DNA from: JAUWKC01 sp035529895 | GTDB taxonomy: Bacteria; Planctomycetota; Phycisphaerae; Sedimentisphaerales; Anaerobacaceae | Direction of reading: 5' to 3' | NCBI GenBank assembly: GCA_035529895.1 | Contig: DATKVV010000078.1 | Coordinates: 1-64,000, forward strand | DNA: 64,000 nucleotides | In this document: piece by piece, positions 51,008 through 59,517 of the stretch | How positions within the stretch are numbered: the stretch's first letter is position 1 | Layout of the letters: each line of letters starts with the position of its first letter | Notes under the pieces: model-generated | Told to the model about the DNA's origin: nothing | What the model saw: the letters and a program-made list of their open reading frames with translations, nothing else | Database searches by the model: none | Position numbers and translations under genes: made by a program

Positions 51008-52186
51008 CTATGAATCATCTGAGACCATTCCACAGACTTTATTCAATTCCTCCCGGGTGGTCGTACCTGCGGCAATGAGCCGCTCCCCGTCGGCCATCAT
51101 ATTCGTATGGCCCCTGCTCATCAGCAGGGACTCAAGCTCATTGAGGTCGGCCTTGGCCAAAATGGCCTTCCGCAGCGGACCGTCCAGTTCCACCATTTCC
51201 GCTATCAGCACTCGTCCTCGAAACCCCGTATCGAAACATTCCTCGCATCCTGCCGCTTCAAACGCATTGCTGTCTGTTTTTCTCTTGCATTTGCCGCAAA
51301 GTCTCCTGACCAGTCTCTGGTTAAGAACCGCGCAAATGCTTGATGTCACCTGATAAGGCTCAATCCCCATCTCCAGCAGCCGCAAAAACGCCCCCGCCGG
51401 CGTCCCGCTGTGCATCGTGCTCATCAGCAGATGTCCCGTCAGCCCCGCTTCGATAACAATCTTGGCCGTCTCCGCGTCCCGAATCTCCCCTATCATCAAC
51501 ACCTGCGGGTCCTGCCGCAGCAGAGACCGCAGCGCCATCGGAAATGTCATCTGCCCGTGCGCCTTGATCTCCACCTGCGTCACGCCTTCAATCCGTATTT
51601 CCACAGGGTCCTCCAGCGTAACAATGCTCTTGCCCGCAAAGTGTTCCAGAATATGACGCAAAAGAGCCGCTAATGTCGTGCTCTTTCCGCTTCCCGCCGG
51701 CCCTGTTAGCAACAGCACCCCCTGATTCTGAGCGGCAATCCTTTTCAGCGCCGCGTATATCTGCCGTGAAAACCCCAGCCGCTCCAGTTCCGTAAGCTCC
51801 TCGTGCCGGTAGAAAAACCGCACCACCGCCCGCTGCCCGTGTATTGTCGGAAAAACCGCCAATCGCTGGTCGATTATCTCGTCCCCAGCCTTGCCTGCTT
51901 CAATCCGCCCCTCCTGCGGTATGTCATTCCGATACGTCAGAAGCCCCCCCAGCACTTTCAGCCTCGCAATCACATTATCAGAAATCGCCTTCGGCAGCCT
52001 TTCGACAGTCCCCAACACCCCGTCAAGCCGGAATTTCACCATCAATTCCGAGCCTGTCGGCTCGAAATGCACATCGCTCGCGCCCGATTTCACGGCCCTC
52101 CCGAGCAAATCCTCCACCAGCCACACAACATCCTGTGCCTTTGCCTTATCGTTGTAAGAGCCGTTTTTGTAAGAACTTAGGTCCAT
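51008..52186 (-). CDS. Type II secretion ATPase GspE (short form)
   Basis: 392 aa hexameric ATPase. It lacks the N1 domain of standard GspE (about 500-560 aa) and starts at the N2 domain (SGASDVHFEPTGSELMVKFR). Walker A is GPAGSGKST (162-170), the Asp box follows in TLEDPVE, and Walker B is QVLMIGEIRD. The tetracysteine zinc module typical of GspE/PilB is present (CGKC and CEEC). Loss of N1, which normally contacts GspL, fits the absence of a gspL gene here. It is the first gene of the operon; its promoter lies about 130 bp upstream. Confidence 0.93.
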   Translation of the reverse strand: MDLSSYKNGSYNDKAKAQDVVWLVEDLLGRAVKSGASDVHFEPTGSELMVKFRLDGVLGTVERLPKAISDNVIARLKVLGGLLTYRNDIPQEGRIEAGKAGDEIIDQRLAVFPTIHGQRAVVRFFYRHEELTELERLGFSRQIYAALKRIAAQNQGVLLLTGPAGSGKSTTLAALLRHILEHFAGKSIVTLEDPVEIRIEGVTQVEIKAHGQMTFPMALRSLLRQDPQVLMIGEIRDAETAKIVIEAGLTGHLLMSTMHSGTPAGAFLRLLEMGIEPYQVTSSICAVLNQRLVRRLCGKCKRKTDSNAFEAAGCEECFDTGFRGRVLIAEMVELDGPLRKAILAKADLNELESLLMSRGHTNMMADGERLIAAGTTTREELNKVCGMVSDDS

Positions 52187-52233
52187 AACTTATCACCCGT
52201 ACCGGGCAAACCCTGCATTTCCAAACACCTTCT

Positions 52234-52266
52234 ACGCCAGTAAGACGCACCGGCACCCACTGGCGT
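52234..52266. repeat. 8-bp inverted repeat in the secretion-operon leader
   Basis: ACGCCAGT (52234-52241) and ACTGGCGT (52259-52266), a perfect pair around a 17-base loop. It falls in the predicted 5' leader of the gspE transcript, between the promoter and the ATG, and could be an RNA hairpin or an operator. Confidence 0.6.
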
Positions 52267-52340
52267 TACCCGAAAAATCAAACTTTTTTCCCATTTTTCC
52301 CGGGATTTTTGTTAACATATTGATAGGTCCTGCGTCTTAC
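52240..52340. promoter_or_regulatory. 10-bp inverted repeat spanning the divergent promoter region
   Basis: GTAAGACGCA (52240-52249) and its exact reverse complement TGCGTCTTAC (52331-52340) are 81 bases apart, on either side of the core of the region between gspE and the sigma-factor gene. The right arm overlaps the -35 of the secretion promoter. The arrangement suggests two operator half-sites, possibly bridged by a DNA loop. Confidence 0.45.
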
Positions 52341-52342
52341 AA
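52314..52342 (-). promoter_or_regulatory. Promoter candidate for the secretion operon
   Basis: On the minus strand TTGTAA (52337-52342), 17 bp, TATGTT (52314-52319). Predicted start near 52307, leaving a leader of about 120 nt that contains the 8-bp inverted repeat. Confidence 0.4.
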
Positions 52343-52375
52343 GGTAGAAGTAAGTAGGAAACAAAACGGGTTTCT

Positions 52376-52972
52376 ATGTTCGATAAGACGGCCAGTTGTG
52401 GACTGATTTGGGATTTCGCTATCTCCAAGTCGGTTGACGAAAGCCAGCGCTGGGTGCTTTCCACAATGCAGCGGCACGGCCAGGAGTTGGTAACTATGCT
52501 CTGGCGCATACTCGGCAATGAACAAGACGTTTGCGATGCCTACCAGGACACCTTCCTGCAGCTTGCCCATTACCAGGGCCGGCAAAAACCCGAACACATT
52601 AAGGCCTATATCTTCCGCACAGCAAGCAATGTGGCCGTCTCAATGTTAAGACGCAAAATGGCTGAAAAAAGATTGTGCCGGACCATCGCCGAAAAGCCCG
52701 ATGCCCGGCTTTATTTGGCAAAACAGGCACAGAACGCCTACCCGCTCAATCAGCTCGACTCAAAACATCTCCAGGAGACTCTCAGGTATTGCATAACCCG
52801 CCTCCCTGAGCATCTCAGGAACGTCCTGACTCTGCGCGACCTCGCCGAGTTGTCCTATGCTCAGGTAGGCAGAATCCTCGGCATTTCGGAAGGAACAGCA
52901 AGGGTTTACAGGTATAAAGCTATCCAGCTACTCGCGGTCTGGATGAACAAAGAAAAGAAGGCAGACCAATGA
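52376..52972 (+). CDS. ECF-type RNA polymerase sigma factor
   Basis: 198 aa. Region 2 covers about 40-100 (LWRILGNEQDVCDAYQDTFL and IKAYIFRTASNVAVSMLRRK), and region 4 covers about 135-190, with the helix-turn-helix LSYAQVGRILGISEGTARVY. No strong ribosome site is visible. It is transcribed divergently from the secretion operon and overlaps the next gene by ATGA. By the usual ECF logic it would be held inactive by that neighbour and would control the pair and perhaps the adjacent secretion genes. Confidence 0.9.
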   Translation: MFDKTASCGLIWDFAISKSVDESQRWVLSTMQRHGQELVTMLWRILGNEQDVCDAYQDTFLQLAHYQGRQKPEHIKAYIFRTASNVAVSMLRRKMAEKRLCRTIAEKPDARLYLAKQAQNAYPLNQLDSKHLQETLRYCITRLPEHLRNVLTLRDLAELSYAQVGRILGISEGTARVYRYKAIQLLAVWMNKEKKADQ

Positions 52973-53463
52973 TAAGCAAAAACAAAAACAGCAGGTGCGG
53001 AAAAATCAAGGCCTGGCTCCACCGGGTCGCAGGCAGCCGCCTCGGCCTCGACGCAGCCTGGGTGCAAAAACATATCGCCGATTGTCCCAAATGCCGCCAA
53101 AGGCTCGCTTTGCTTGGCAGGGTTAATCTTGCCCTCTCAATGATAAAATCTCAGCCTCACAGTCTGGATTTGTTGATGCGTGCCAACGCCCAGGCCATCG
53201 GCGTCCTCAGACACAGTCTGCGATACTCGCCCAAAGCCCACCGGCTCAAAGCCGTACGGCCTGAGCCTAAACTCTGGGAAAGGTGCCGAAAGTACACCCA
53301 CTCTGTCGCAAATGCCGCCGCCTGTATCGCCATCGTGATTCTTATGAAGACCGGCATCTTCTCGTATATGAATAACGTCCAGACCCAGGGCCGCAACGTC
53401 GTCAAACATTATTATGCCGCCCAGGTGGGCCAGGACATGGCCGACGATATGTTCTCCACTTAA
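52969..53463 (+). CDS. Membrane-anchored zinc-type anti-sigma factor candidate
   Basis: 164 aa. The N-terminal domain contains HIADCPKC (His35, Cys39, Cys42), the Hx3Cx2C pattern of zinc anti-sigma factors. A hydrophobic segment near 115-135 (ANAAACIAIVILMKTGIF) is a likely membrane anchor, leaving a short outer tail. Translational coupling to the sigma gene by ATGA strongly supports a sigma/anti-sigma pair. The middle part (LRYSPKAHRLKAVRPEPKLW) is not recognised. Confidence 0.78.
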   Translation: MISKNKNSRCGKIKAWLHRVAGSRLGLDAAWVQKHIADCPKCRQRLALLGRVNLALSMIKSQPHSLDLLMRANAQAIGVLRHSLRYSPKAHRLKAVRPEPKLWERCRKYTHSVANAAACIAIVILMKTGIFSYMNNVQTQGRNVVKHYYAAQVGQDMADDMFST

Positions 53464-53989
53464 GTCATGTGACCACGCCTTGCCTCTATAAGACAATATT
53501 TGGTCCCACACTGACAAAGAAACCGGAAACCGCTGGCTAACCCTCCCATAATCAGAGCTATTCTCAAGCAGGAGACCTCCACGCAAAGACGAGGTTTTTT
53601 GAAAGCCGCATTCCTGGCGATAGGATCCACGCTTTGCCGAAGCTGGCCCCGGCCGGAAGATGTATAACAATTACAGCGTGAACGCCGGCGCTAAAAGTCA
53701 ATTTGGACCGCTTCCACCGCTCGAACAATGTGGGCGGCGTATTTGGCAAGAAACGAAATTCGGCGCAGGGTGAGAAGATGGCTAATGGAAAAGTCCTGTC
53801 AGAGGAATCGGCAGCCCAACTTTGCCGCGCGATCTCCCTTCGCAGCTGCGCCAGGCAGGACAATGCTCGCAACAGTTGCTCCTTTCACACAGATTTGGTA
53901 ACATAATCCAATAATGAATTGGCATGAGCGCCGCTGAATCAATGTGAGTTGGAATCGCCTTTTAATAATCTCAATTGGAGACCTAAGAT
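53464..53989. other. Gene-free region with terminator-like hairpin
   Basis: ACCTC (53575-53579) and GAGGT (53591-53595) followed by TTTTT (53596-53600) could terminate the sigma/anti-sigma transcript, though the 5-bp stem is weak. A minus-strand frame at 53564-53872 has no recognisable features. TTGCTC, 17 bp, TAACAT near 53875-53905 is a weak promoter candidate for the NIPSNAP gene. Confidence 0.35.
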
Positions 53990-54772
53990 ATGAAAAGAAG
54001 AGACTTTTTGACCGCGACCGGTCTGGCCGCCGCGGGGACGCTCGGCCGCATCGGCCGGGCCGAGAGCAAAACTCGTCAGTCGCAGCGCGAATACTACGAG
54101 CTGAGGGCATATCGCCTGAAATCGGCAGACAGACAGAAACTTGTGCTTGGTTACTTGAAAGCGGCCGCCGTTCCGGCCCTGAACCGCATCGGCATCGAAC
54201 CGGTCGGCGTGTTCACAGTGTTGGAACCTGATAGTCCCGACCTTTACGTGCTCCTGGTTCACAGGTCTTTGGAATCGGTTGTCGCTGCTTCACGGCTTAT
54301 AGCGTTCGACCCCGACTATCGCAAAGCCGCCGCCGGCGTGTTGGATGCGCCGAAGTCCGACCCGGCTTATGAGCGCATCGAAAGTTCACTCATGCTCGCT
54401 TTCGAGGCGATACCCAGACTTGAGATACCGACGAAGGCCGAATCTCGCATTTTTCAGTTGCGCATATATGAGAGCCATAACTCGCTTGCGGCCAAGAAAA
54501 AGGTTGAGATGTTCAATACCGGCGGCGAAATAGCTATCTTTCGCAAAGCGGCTATGAATCCGGTCTTCTTCGGCGAATCCCTCATCGGACCGAAGCTGCC
54601 GAACCTGACCTATATGCTCGGCTTCGATGATATGGCCGCCAAGGAAAAGGCCTGGAACAAGTTCCGCCAGGACCCTGACTGGAACAAGCTAAAAGAAGAC
54701 CCGTATTACAAGGATACCGTCTCCAACGTCACCAATATACTGTTGCGCCCGGCTTCCTGCTCACAAATCTGA
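53990..54772 (+). CDS. Tat-exported NIPSNAP-family protein (two domains)
   Basis: 260 aa. The Tat signal is MKRRDFLTATGLAAAGTLG. Two ferredoxin-like NIPSNAP domains follow: the first begins REYYELRAYRLKSADRQKL, the second begins SRIFQLRIYESHNSLAAKKK and ends with DDMAAKEKAWNKFRQDPDW. Such dimeric alpha/beta-barrel proteins are common beside Gfo/Idh/MocA genes in planctomycetes, but their activity is undefined. GGAG nine bases upstream supports the start. No operon partner on this strand. Confidence 0.88.
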   Translation: MKRRDFLTATGLAAAGTLGRIGRAESKTRQSQREYYELRAYRLKSADRQKLVLGYLKAAAVPALNRIGIEPVGVFTVLEPDSPDLYVLLVHRSLESVVAASRLIAFDPDYRKAAAGVLDAPKSDPAYERIESSLMLAFEAIPRLEIPTKAESRIFQLRIYESHNSLAAKKKVEMFNTGGEIAIFRKAAMNPVFFGESLIGPKLPNLTYMLGFDDMAAKEKAWNKFRQDPDWNKLKEDPYYKDTVSNVTNILLRPASCSQI

Positions 54773-54816
54773 AACTGACTTCGACCGCGCCGGCCGCGTC
54801 GGGACCGGCCTTTGTG

Positions 54817-55881
54817 TCACTCTGTCAGGGTGTAGGTTCTGACTTCGTTAACGGCGTGAGCCGCCACAATCAGGCCTGTCGCATCTTTCCCGAGGGCCGC
54901 CACCGCAATTTGTGTCGGGCCTATGCCTTCGTCTATTAGCTCATAGCTGAAGTCTTTGCCCTGTGGACCGCTCTTTCGGTACAGGCGCAGCTCTTTTCGC
55001 CCATCGCGTCCTCCCACAAGCAGGCCCGGCCTGCCAAGAAGCTCACCCGCCCAGAGCACATGACCCATGGAAATGTCATCGGCTATGACGGTTCCGCTCC
55101 ACCGGCTCTGCTCGCGCCGGTAGATGGTCACTGTGTTGCCGTGGAACGGGCTGATGGCAAATATCTGGGGATACCCGGCTGCGTCCCAATCATAAGCAAA
55201 GGCGTCGCTGTGCTCACCCTCGGCGATAGTCTCAACTCCCCACCGGTCCTCGGGACTATCGGGTATTCTCATAAAGAAAAGCCCCTCCATCGCTGAAAGC
55301 AGAAACCCGCCCCGGTCTGCCTTGTCAAGCTGCCCATAGTCCATCCCGTGGTTCTTGTTCAATCCGGTTACTATCTGCCTGAATTCCCACTTGTTTTCAA
55401 TCTTATCCGGTATCACGGCCAGATGCACCCCGCCCGGCTGTGTCCAGTCATACTTGAAGGCCTTTGCCGAGCAGAGCGTCGAGCCGAGGAAACACTGCCG
55501 GCCGCCGACAGCCAATACAGCGACCCGGTGCGTGTAAGGCAGCCTGCCAACCTCGAAAGCCTCGCCCCTGACCCTCTCATCCAGCGGATAAACAATGATT
55601 CGACAATTCTCAGCCTTAAAGCCGGGCTTGAAATCGGTGGCGGCAACCACATATTTACCTGTTTCTCGTTCGAATGCCCACAGACTGATAAAACCGCCTG
55701 GCTCGTTTGCTATCTCAATCGGCTCGTATTGCGGCGGCTCAAAGTACAGCAGAGGACCATCACCTTCGCTCCCGCCCAGAAAAGCAGGCCAGCCCTTAGC
55801 CTTAAGCCCCGGCGCCGCCGATATACTGTAAACCCTTTCGAGGCTTGCTACTGTTCGCTTTGTAATTTTCACTTTGCTCAC
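54817..55881 (-). CDS. Putative beta-propeller protein, no signal peptide
   Basis: 354 aa rich in short beta strands, with repeats resembling FG-GAP/VCBS propeller blades (GGFLLSAMEGLFFMR, AFAYDWDAAGYPQIFAISPF, GRPGLLVGGRDGRKELRLYR). No signal peptide or catalytic motif is evident. It starts at GTG 55881, overlapping the stop of the sugar isomerase gene (GTGA), so the two are translationally coupled. A lactonase- or epimerase-like role beside a sugar isomerase is conceivable but unproven. Confidence 0.75.
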   Translation of the reverse strand: MSKVKITKRTVASLERVYSISAAPGLKAKGWPAFLGGSEGDGPLLYFEPPQYEPIEIANEPGGFISLWAFERETGKYVVAATDFKPGFKAENCRIIVYPLDERVRGEAFEVGRLPYTHRVAVLAVGGRQCFLGSTLCSAKAFKYDWTQPGGVHLAVIPDKIENKWEFRQIVTGLNKNHGMDYGQLDKADRGGFLLSAMEGLFFMRIPDSPEDRWGVETIAEGEHSDAFAYDWDAAGYPQIFAISPFHGNTVTIYRREQSRWSGTVIADDISMGHVLWAGELLGRPGLLVGGRDGRKELRLYRKSGPQGKDFSYELIDEGIGPTQIAVAALGKDATGLIVAAHAVNEVRTYTLTE

Positions 55882-56795
55882 TCCTCTAATTGGCCCCGTG
55901 CGATGTCCCAGCCCTCCAGCAGGGTTTCCATGCAGTACCGTATCAAATCCGGCGCACTTTCACCTGTGTTCCGCACCTCAAGAAACAATTTCGGCCGCCT
56001 CGAAGCCGAGAAAAAACCCATGCGCCGGCACTCGGCAATGAGGCGCCCCACGGCCTGAATATCAAGCACGCCGGGTGCTCCAAACTTGATGTGTTTGTCT
56101 CCAAATAGCGGACTGTCACCTGCGAGTACCGGGTTGCAGATATGGAACTCGTCTATATAGTCCATCGCTTTTTTCACCGACGAGACAACATCTTCACCGT
56201 TCAATATCATGTGCGAGGTGTCCAGACAAAGAAAGGCATTGTCAACTTTGTCCGTGAGATTCCTGGCCATCTCGACAGCCTCGGCCGTCGAGCCAACTGC
56301 CTTCTTCTTGTCAGCTTGAGTATCGAGCGGTTCGACAATCACCTTCAGGTCGTACTTCCGGGCCGCCTCACAAAGCTCCAGCCAGGACTTCTCGAACTGA
56401 CGCAGTTGTTGCAGCCTTTGATTGGGGTACGCGTCAGCCGGGCCGCTTATGACCTGCACCACATCACAGCCTTGTTGCACCGCATCATCAAAATGGGGGA
56501 CCAGCTTCTCGACGCTTTCTTTGCGCAACCGCTCGTCGAGCGCGGACAAATCCAGCTTGTTCTCATTGAGCACCCTGGCCAGGCAGTAGGTCATCCTGAG
56601 ATTCTTCTCTCTGGCGTGTCTTGCGATTCGAAGCCTCTCGGCAGGGTAGGGAACCTCAACCGTCTGATAGGCCTCAAAGAAATCCAGCTCCATCGCCTCT
56701 TCGAGGACCTCAAGGGTCCGCCCTTGTTCTTTCCGTGATTCGGGCTCGATATTCGATATCATTAAGCCGGGTCTTGCAACGTCTTTCAGATTCAT
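55878..56795 (-). CDS. Xylose-isomerase-like TIM-barrel sugar isomerase/epimerase
   Basis: 305 aa cytoplasmic protein of the AP-endonuclease-2/xylose-isomerase-like superfamily. Apparent metal ligands are Glu155 (VIVEPLDT), Asp192 with His195 (CLDTSHM), His218 (DEFHICN) and Glu273 (LFLEVRN), the set found in tagatose-3-epimerase-type enzymes. ATG 56795 gives a normal N-terminus; an in-frame start 15 codons upstream encodes an unlikely extension. It is the first gene of a two-gene operon with the propeller. Substrate unknown, probably a keto-sugar or sugar acid from glycan breakdown. Confidence 0.85.
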   Translation of the reverse strand: MNLKDVARPGLMISNIEPESRKEQGRTLEVLEEAMELDFFEAYQTVEVPYPAERLRIARHAREKNLRMTYCLARVLNENKLDLSALDERLRKESVEKLVPHFDDAVQQGCDVVQVISGPADAYPNQRLQQLRQFEKSWLELCEAARKYDLKVIVEPLDTQADKKKAVGSTAEAVEMARNLTDKVDNAFLCLDTSHMILNGEDVVSSVKKAMDYIDEFHICNPVLAGDSPLFGDKHIKFGAPGVLDIQAVGRLIAECRRMGFFSASRRPKLFLEVRNTGESAPDLIRYCMETLLEGWDIARGQLEE

Positions 56796-56969
56796 AGGCC
56801 CCAGATTACCAAAGTTGCTCCAAGATAGCAAGAACAGCAATTCAGCACAGGATTCGCAGGAAGACTTTGAAGAAGCGCTTGTAGAAACTCAGCACGCTCG
56901 TTATGGGAGATTGCGCAGAGACCGCAAGGCTTTCTGGACGCAGAACCTGTGCGGTCTTGAGTTCATCGG

Positions 56970-56998
56970 CTCGCAATTTCTGTGCTGCCTGCTATAAT
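56970..56998 (+). promoter_or_regulatory. Promoter candidate for the RraA-like gene
   Basis: A perfect -10 TATAAT (56993-56998) lies 37 bp before the ATG. The -35 is poor (TCGCAA at 56971-56976, 16 bp spacing). Expected start near 57005. Confidence 0.35.
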
Positions 56999-57035
56999 GA
57001 CCACCTAACGTTGACGATTTTGAAGGGAAACAGTT

Positions 57036-57806
57036 ATGAGTAATGAGCACAACGGCCAACACAAACAACTTTTGCCTGATGAACAGATACTGGAGCTGAA
57101 GCGCTGGAATACGCCCACAATTTACAACGGCTGGGAACAGATAACCGGTCAAGATTCCGGTAGGGACGGTTTTAATCTGGAGCCAACGACTGATTTTATG
57201 CCTCAGATGGGGCCTATGGTAGGCTATGCGGTGACGGTTATTTGTCAGCCCGGCAGGGCGGAGCACCAGAAGAACAATCCGAACGCCGCCGGCGAATGTT
57301 ATCGTTATATCGCATCCGTGCCGGGACCGAAGATTGTCGTCGTCCAGGACCTCGATAAGCCCGCAACTTACGGCTCGTACTGGGGCGAGGTCAACAGCAA
57401 TCGGCATCGTGCGCTCGGCTGTGTCGGCACAATTACCGATGGCGCCGTCCGTGACGTCGACGAGATGACCAACGCGGGATTCAAGGCCCTTGCCCGCCGG
57501 ATGTGCGTCGGACACGCCTATTCGACGCCGATACGCTGGGGCTGTGAGGTCGAGGTGTTCGGCAGGAAGGTCCAGCCGGGTCAGCTTATTCACGCGGACA
57601 AGCACGGCTTTCTTGCGATACCATTCGGTGAGGAAAAGGACCTGCTCGACGCCGCAAGGTTTATGGATTCGAACGAGTGCAGGAGCATTATTTTGACCGC
57701 TCGCGACACCGCAGGCAAAACAATGGCCGAGATTCTCGAAGGCTTCGACAGGGCGGGCGAATTATTTGCACGCAATGTAAAGGAAAAGTTCGGCAGAAAG
57801 AATTGA
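57036..57806 (+). CDS. RraA-family aldolase-like protein
   Basis: 256 aa. The RraA/HMG-aldolase fold is recognisable from the active-site stretch YWGEVNSNRHRALGCVGTIT followed by DGAVRDVDEM, with the Gly-Glu-Val pocket and the Arg-Asp pair. The family includes 4-hydroxy-4-methyl-2-oxoglutarate aldolases and the RNase E regulator RraA. In planctomycetes such proteins usually lie near sugar-acid catabolism genes, so a 2-oxo-acid lyase or decarboxylase is more likely than RNase regulation. AAGGGA precedes the ATG. Convergent with the symporter gene. Confidence 0.85.
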   Translation: MSNEHNGQHKQLLPDEQILELKRWNTPTIYNGWEQITGQDSGRDGFNLEPTTDFMPQMGPMVGYAVTVICQPGRAEHQKNNPNAAGECYRYIASVPGPKIVVVQDLDKPATYGSYWGEVNSNRHRALGCVGTITDGAVRDVDEMTNAGFKALARRMCVGHAYSTPIRWGCEVEVFGRKVQPGQLIHADKHGFLAIPFGEEKDLLDAARFMDSNECRSIILTARDTAGKTMAEILEGFDRAGELFARNVKEKFGRKN

Positions 57807-57894
57807 CCTGCTTGACGTTGCTTGCACGCTCTGTTCTTGGCGCGTGGCTATTATCACTCGAAGCGACGTGCTTTAATAGCCAACTGCTGCACGA

Positions 57895-59145
57895 TTATGT
57901 TTTGCCGGCTTGCTCGGTCCCAAAGCGATTGGTTCGCGTTTTGCCTTCCAGCAGGCGGGTTATCATCATCGCTGCCACGGTGTCACCGGAGGAGTTAATC
58001 ATTGTGGCCGGCGGGTCTACAAGGGTGCCCAGCATTGCGATAATCGGCAGGGCCTCCGGCCCGAAACCGTAGAGTGAGACAATCAGGGCCTCGCCGAGAA
58101 ACCCGCCGCCGGGGATACCGCTCATAACCACGCCGCATAGCAGCGCCACCCCTACCGCCCCTGTCAACGTGCCCGGCCCCCCAAAATCCCGCCCGAACAT
58201 CGAGAACAGGACCGCGATTTTCATAATTGCCGCCAGACAGGAGCCGTCCATGTGAATCGACGCGCCCAGCGGAAGCACAATCTCGCGGACATCCTCAGGT
58301 ACGCCGATGCGCTCGGCCGCTTCGAGATTGGCCGGCAGCGCCGCCAGACTGCTTCCGGTGCCCCATGCCGTCAGGGCCGCCGGAGGGATGTACGTCCAAA
58401 ACCGCTTGATGCCCTCTCGACCAGCTCCGGCAAACGCATAAAGAGAAAAACCGAATGCGAAATACAGTATGGCGACAGGGTAATAGACTCCGACAGCCCG
58501 TCCGTATGTGCCGATGAGCTGCGGACCGAACGCCCCGACCAGATATGCGAAATATGCGCCTAATCCTATGGGGGCATAAAGCATAATCAGCTTAATCAAT
58601 CGCCCCATCACCTCGGCGCCGGCAATGAGGAATTCCCGAAACGGCCGACCTTTGTCTCCGGCCGCCTGCGACGCAAGCCCCACCAGAATGGAAAAAACAA
58701 TCAGGGCAAGGATATTGCGCCGGCTCAGAAGATTTGAAAAATCCGCGACCGTGAAAGTGTCGACAATCTTTTCCGAAAGACTTCCCGTCTCCTGCTGCGG
58801 CGGTTGGGCAAGCTGCAAAGTCAAACCTTTACCCGGGTCAAAGATTTTGACTGTAAACAGCATCAGGCACGATGAGACCACTCCCGTTATCACAAACACC
58901 ACTAACATACAGCCTGCGATGCGCCCCAGACGCCTGAGATTGCCGCTCGCTGCTACTGCCGATGAGATGGAAAAGAAAACCAGCGGCACCACGGCGGTCA
59001 AGAGCAGATTCAGGAACACATCGCCCAGCGGCCGCAGAACCCGGGCCTTCGCGCCGATTGCATACCCTAACCCAGCGCCGGCCGTCACGGCACAAATCAG
59101 AATCAGCGTAAACCGCCATCGCTTTAAGAACGTTCTCGCCTTCAT
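57895..59145 (-). CDS. Dicarboxylate/amino acid:cation symporter family protein (SDF) with altered binding site
   Basis: 416 aa with eight or so membrane helices and two re-entrant loops, the Glt/SDF family. The HP1 serine-rich loop is TGSSLAALP. TM7 normally NMDG reads HMDGS. TM8 reads VDPPATMINSSGD: the Asp before PP, the Asn and the final Asp of the family are kept, but the Arg that binds the acidic side chain of glutamate or aspartate (R397 in GltPh) is Ala. The HP2 loop SGIPGGGFLGEALI is intact. It is probably a cation-coupled importer for something other than glutamate or aspartate, perhaps a neutral amino acid or other acid. A promoter candidate lies about 60 bp upstream. Confidence 0.85.
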   Translation of the reverse strand: MKARTFLKRWRFTLILICAVTAGAGLGYAIGAKARVLRPLGDVFLNLLLTAVVPLVFFSISSAVAASGNLRRLGRIAGCMLVVFVITGVVSSCLMLFTVKIFDPGKGLTLQLAQPPQQETGSLSEKIVDTFTVADFSNLLSRRNILALIVFSILVGLASQAAGDKGRPFREFLIAGAEVMGRLIKLIMLYAPIGLGAYFAYLVGAFGPQLIGTYGRAVGVYYPVAILYFAFGFSLYAFAGAGREGIKRFWTYIPPAALTAWGTGSSLAALPANLEAAERIGVPEDVREIVLPLGASIHMDGSCLAAIMKIAVLFSMFGRDFGGPGTLTGAVGVALLCGVVMSGIPGGGFLGEALIVSLYGFGPEALPIIAMLGTLVDPPATMINSSGDTVAAMMITRLLEGKTRTNRFGTEQAGKT

Positions 59146-59203
59146 GCCTTATAAGAAAAGACCATTTGCCTGACACAGCAAAAGCCAAAAGCAGCTCGCA
59201 CAA

Positions 59204-59233
59204 AACATAACGCCTCCCTGCCTTCTTTGCCAA
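59204..59233 (-). promoter_or_regulatory. Promoter candidate for the SDF symporter gene
   Basis: On the minus strand TTGGCA (59228-59233), 18 bp, TATGTT (59204-59209). Predicted start near 59197, leader about 50 nt. The remaining sequence to 59517 holds no recognised gene. Confidence 0.4.
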
Positions 59234-59517
59234 TGATTTCTACCTCACAATACTTGTCCAGGGCCGATTTTAGCATCATCAGTCGCTGACTCATCATCTT
59301 TGGCGCACAGCAAGTGCTGACCATTGCTAAGTCCGTGTCCTATCGGCTGGGGACAGTATGTAAATATGAGTAGAGGAGCCGTAGCGGCGCGGTAGATGAG
59401 AACTCGTACTAATCTGGCCCGGTTTTGATGCGTCGCGGGGCGAAGCGCTGAAAATAACAGAGTTTACACTCAAATGAGTTCTTGCCTGCTACGTCTCTGA
59501 GAACAATCTTCTAACGA

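Noticed and set aside
53564..53872. Minus-strand 102-codon frame after the anti-sigma gene
   Set aside because: No ribosome site, no recognised features, and it overlaps a terminator-like hairpin on the plus strand.
54789..54810. GC-rich hairpin as a bidirectional terminator between the NIPSNAP and propeller genes
   Set aside because: Only a 5-bp stem can form and the following sequence is not U-rich enough on either strand.
59290..59517. Possible insertion-sequence remnant between the symporter and the Gfo/Idh/MocA gene
   Set aside because: Some short phrases look transposon-like, but no terminal repeats, target duplication or transposase motif could be found.
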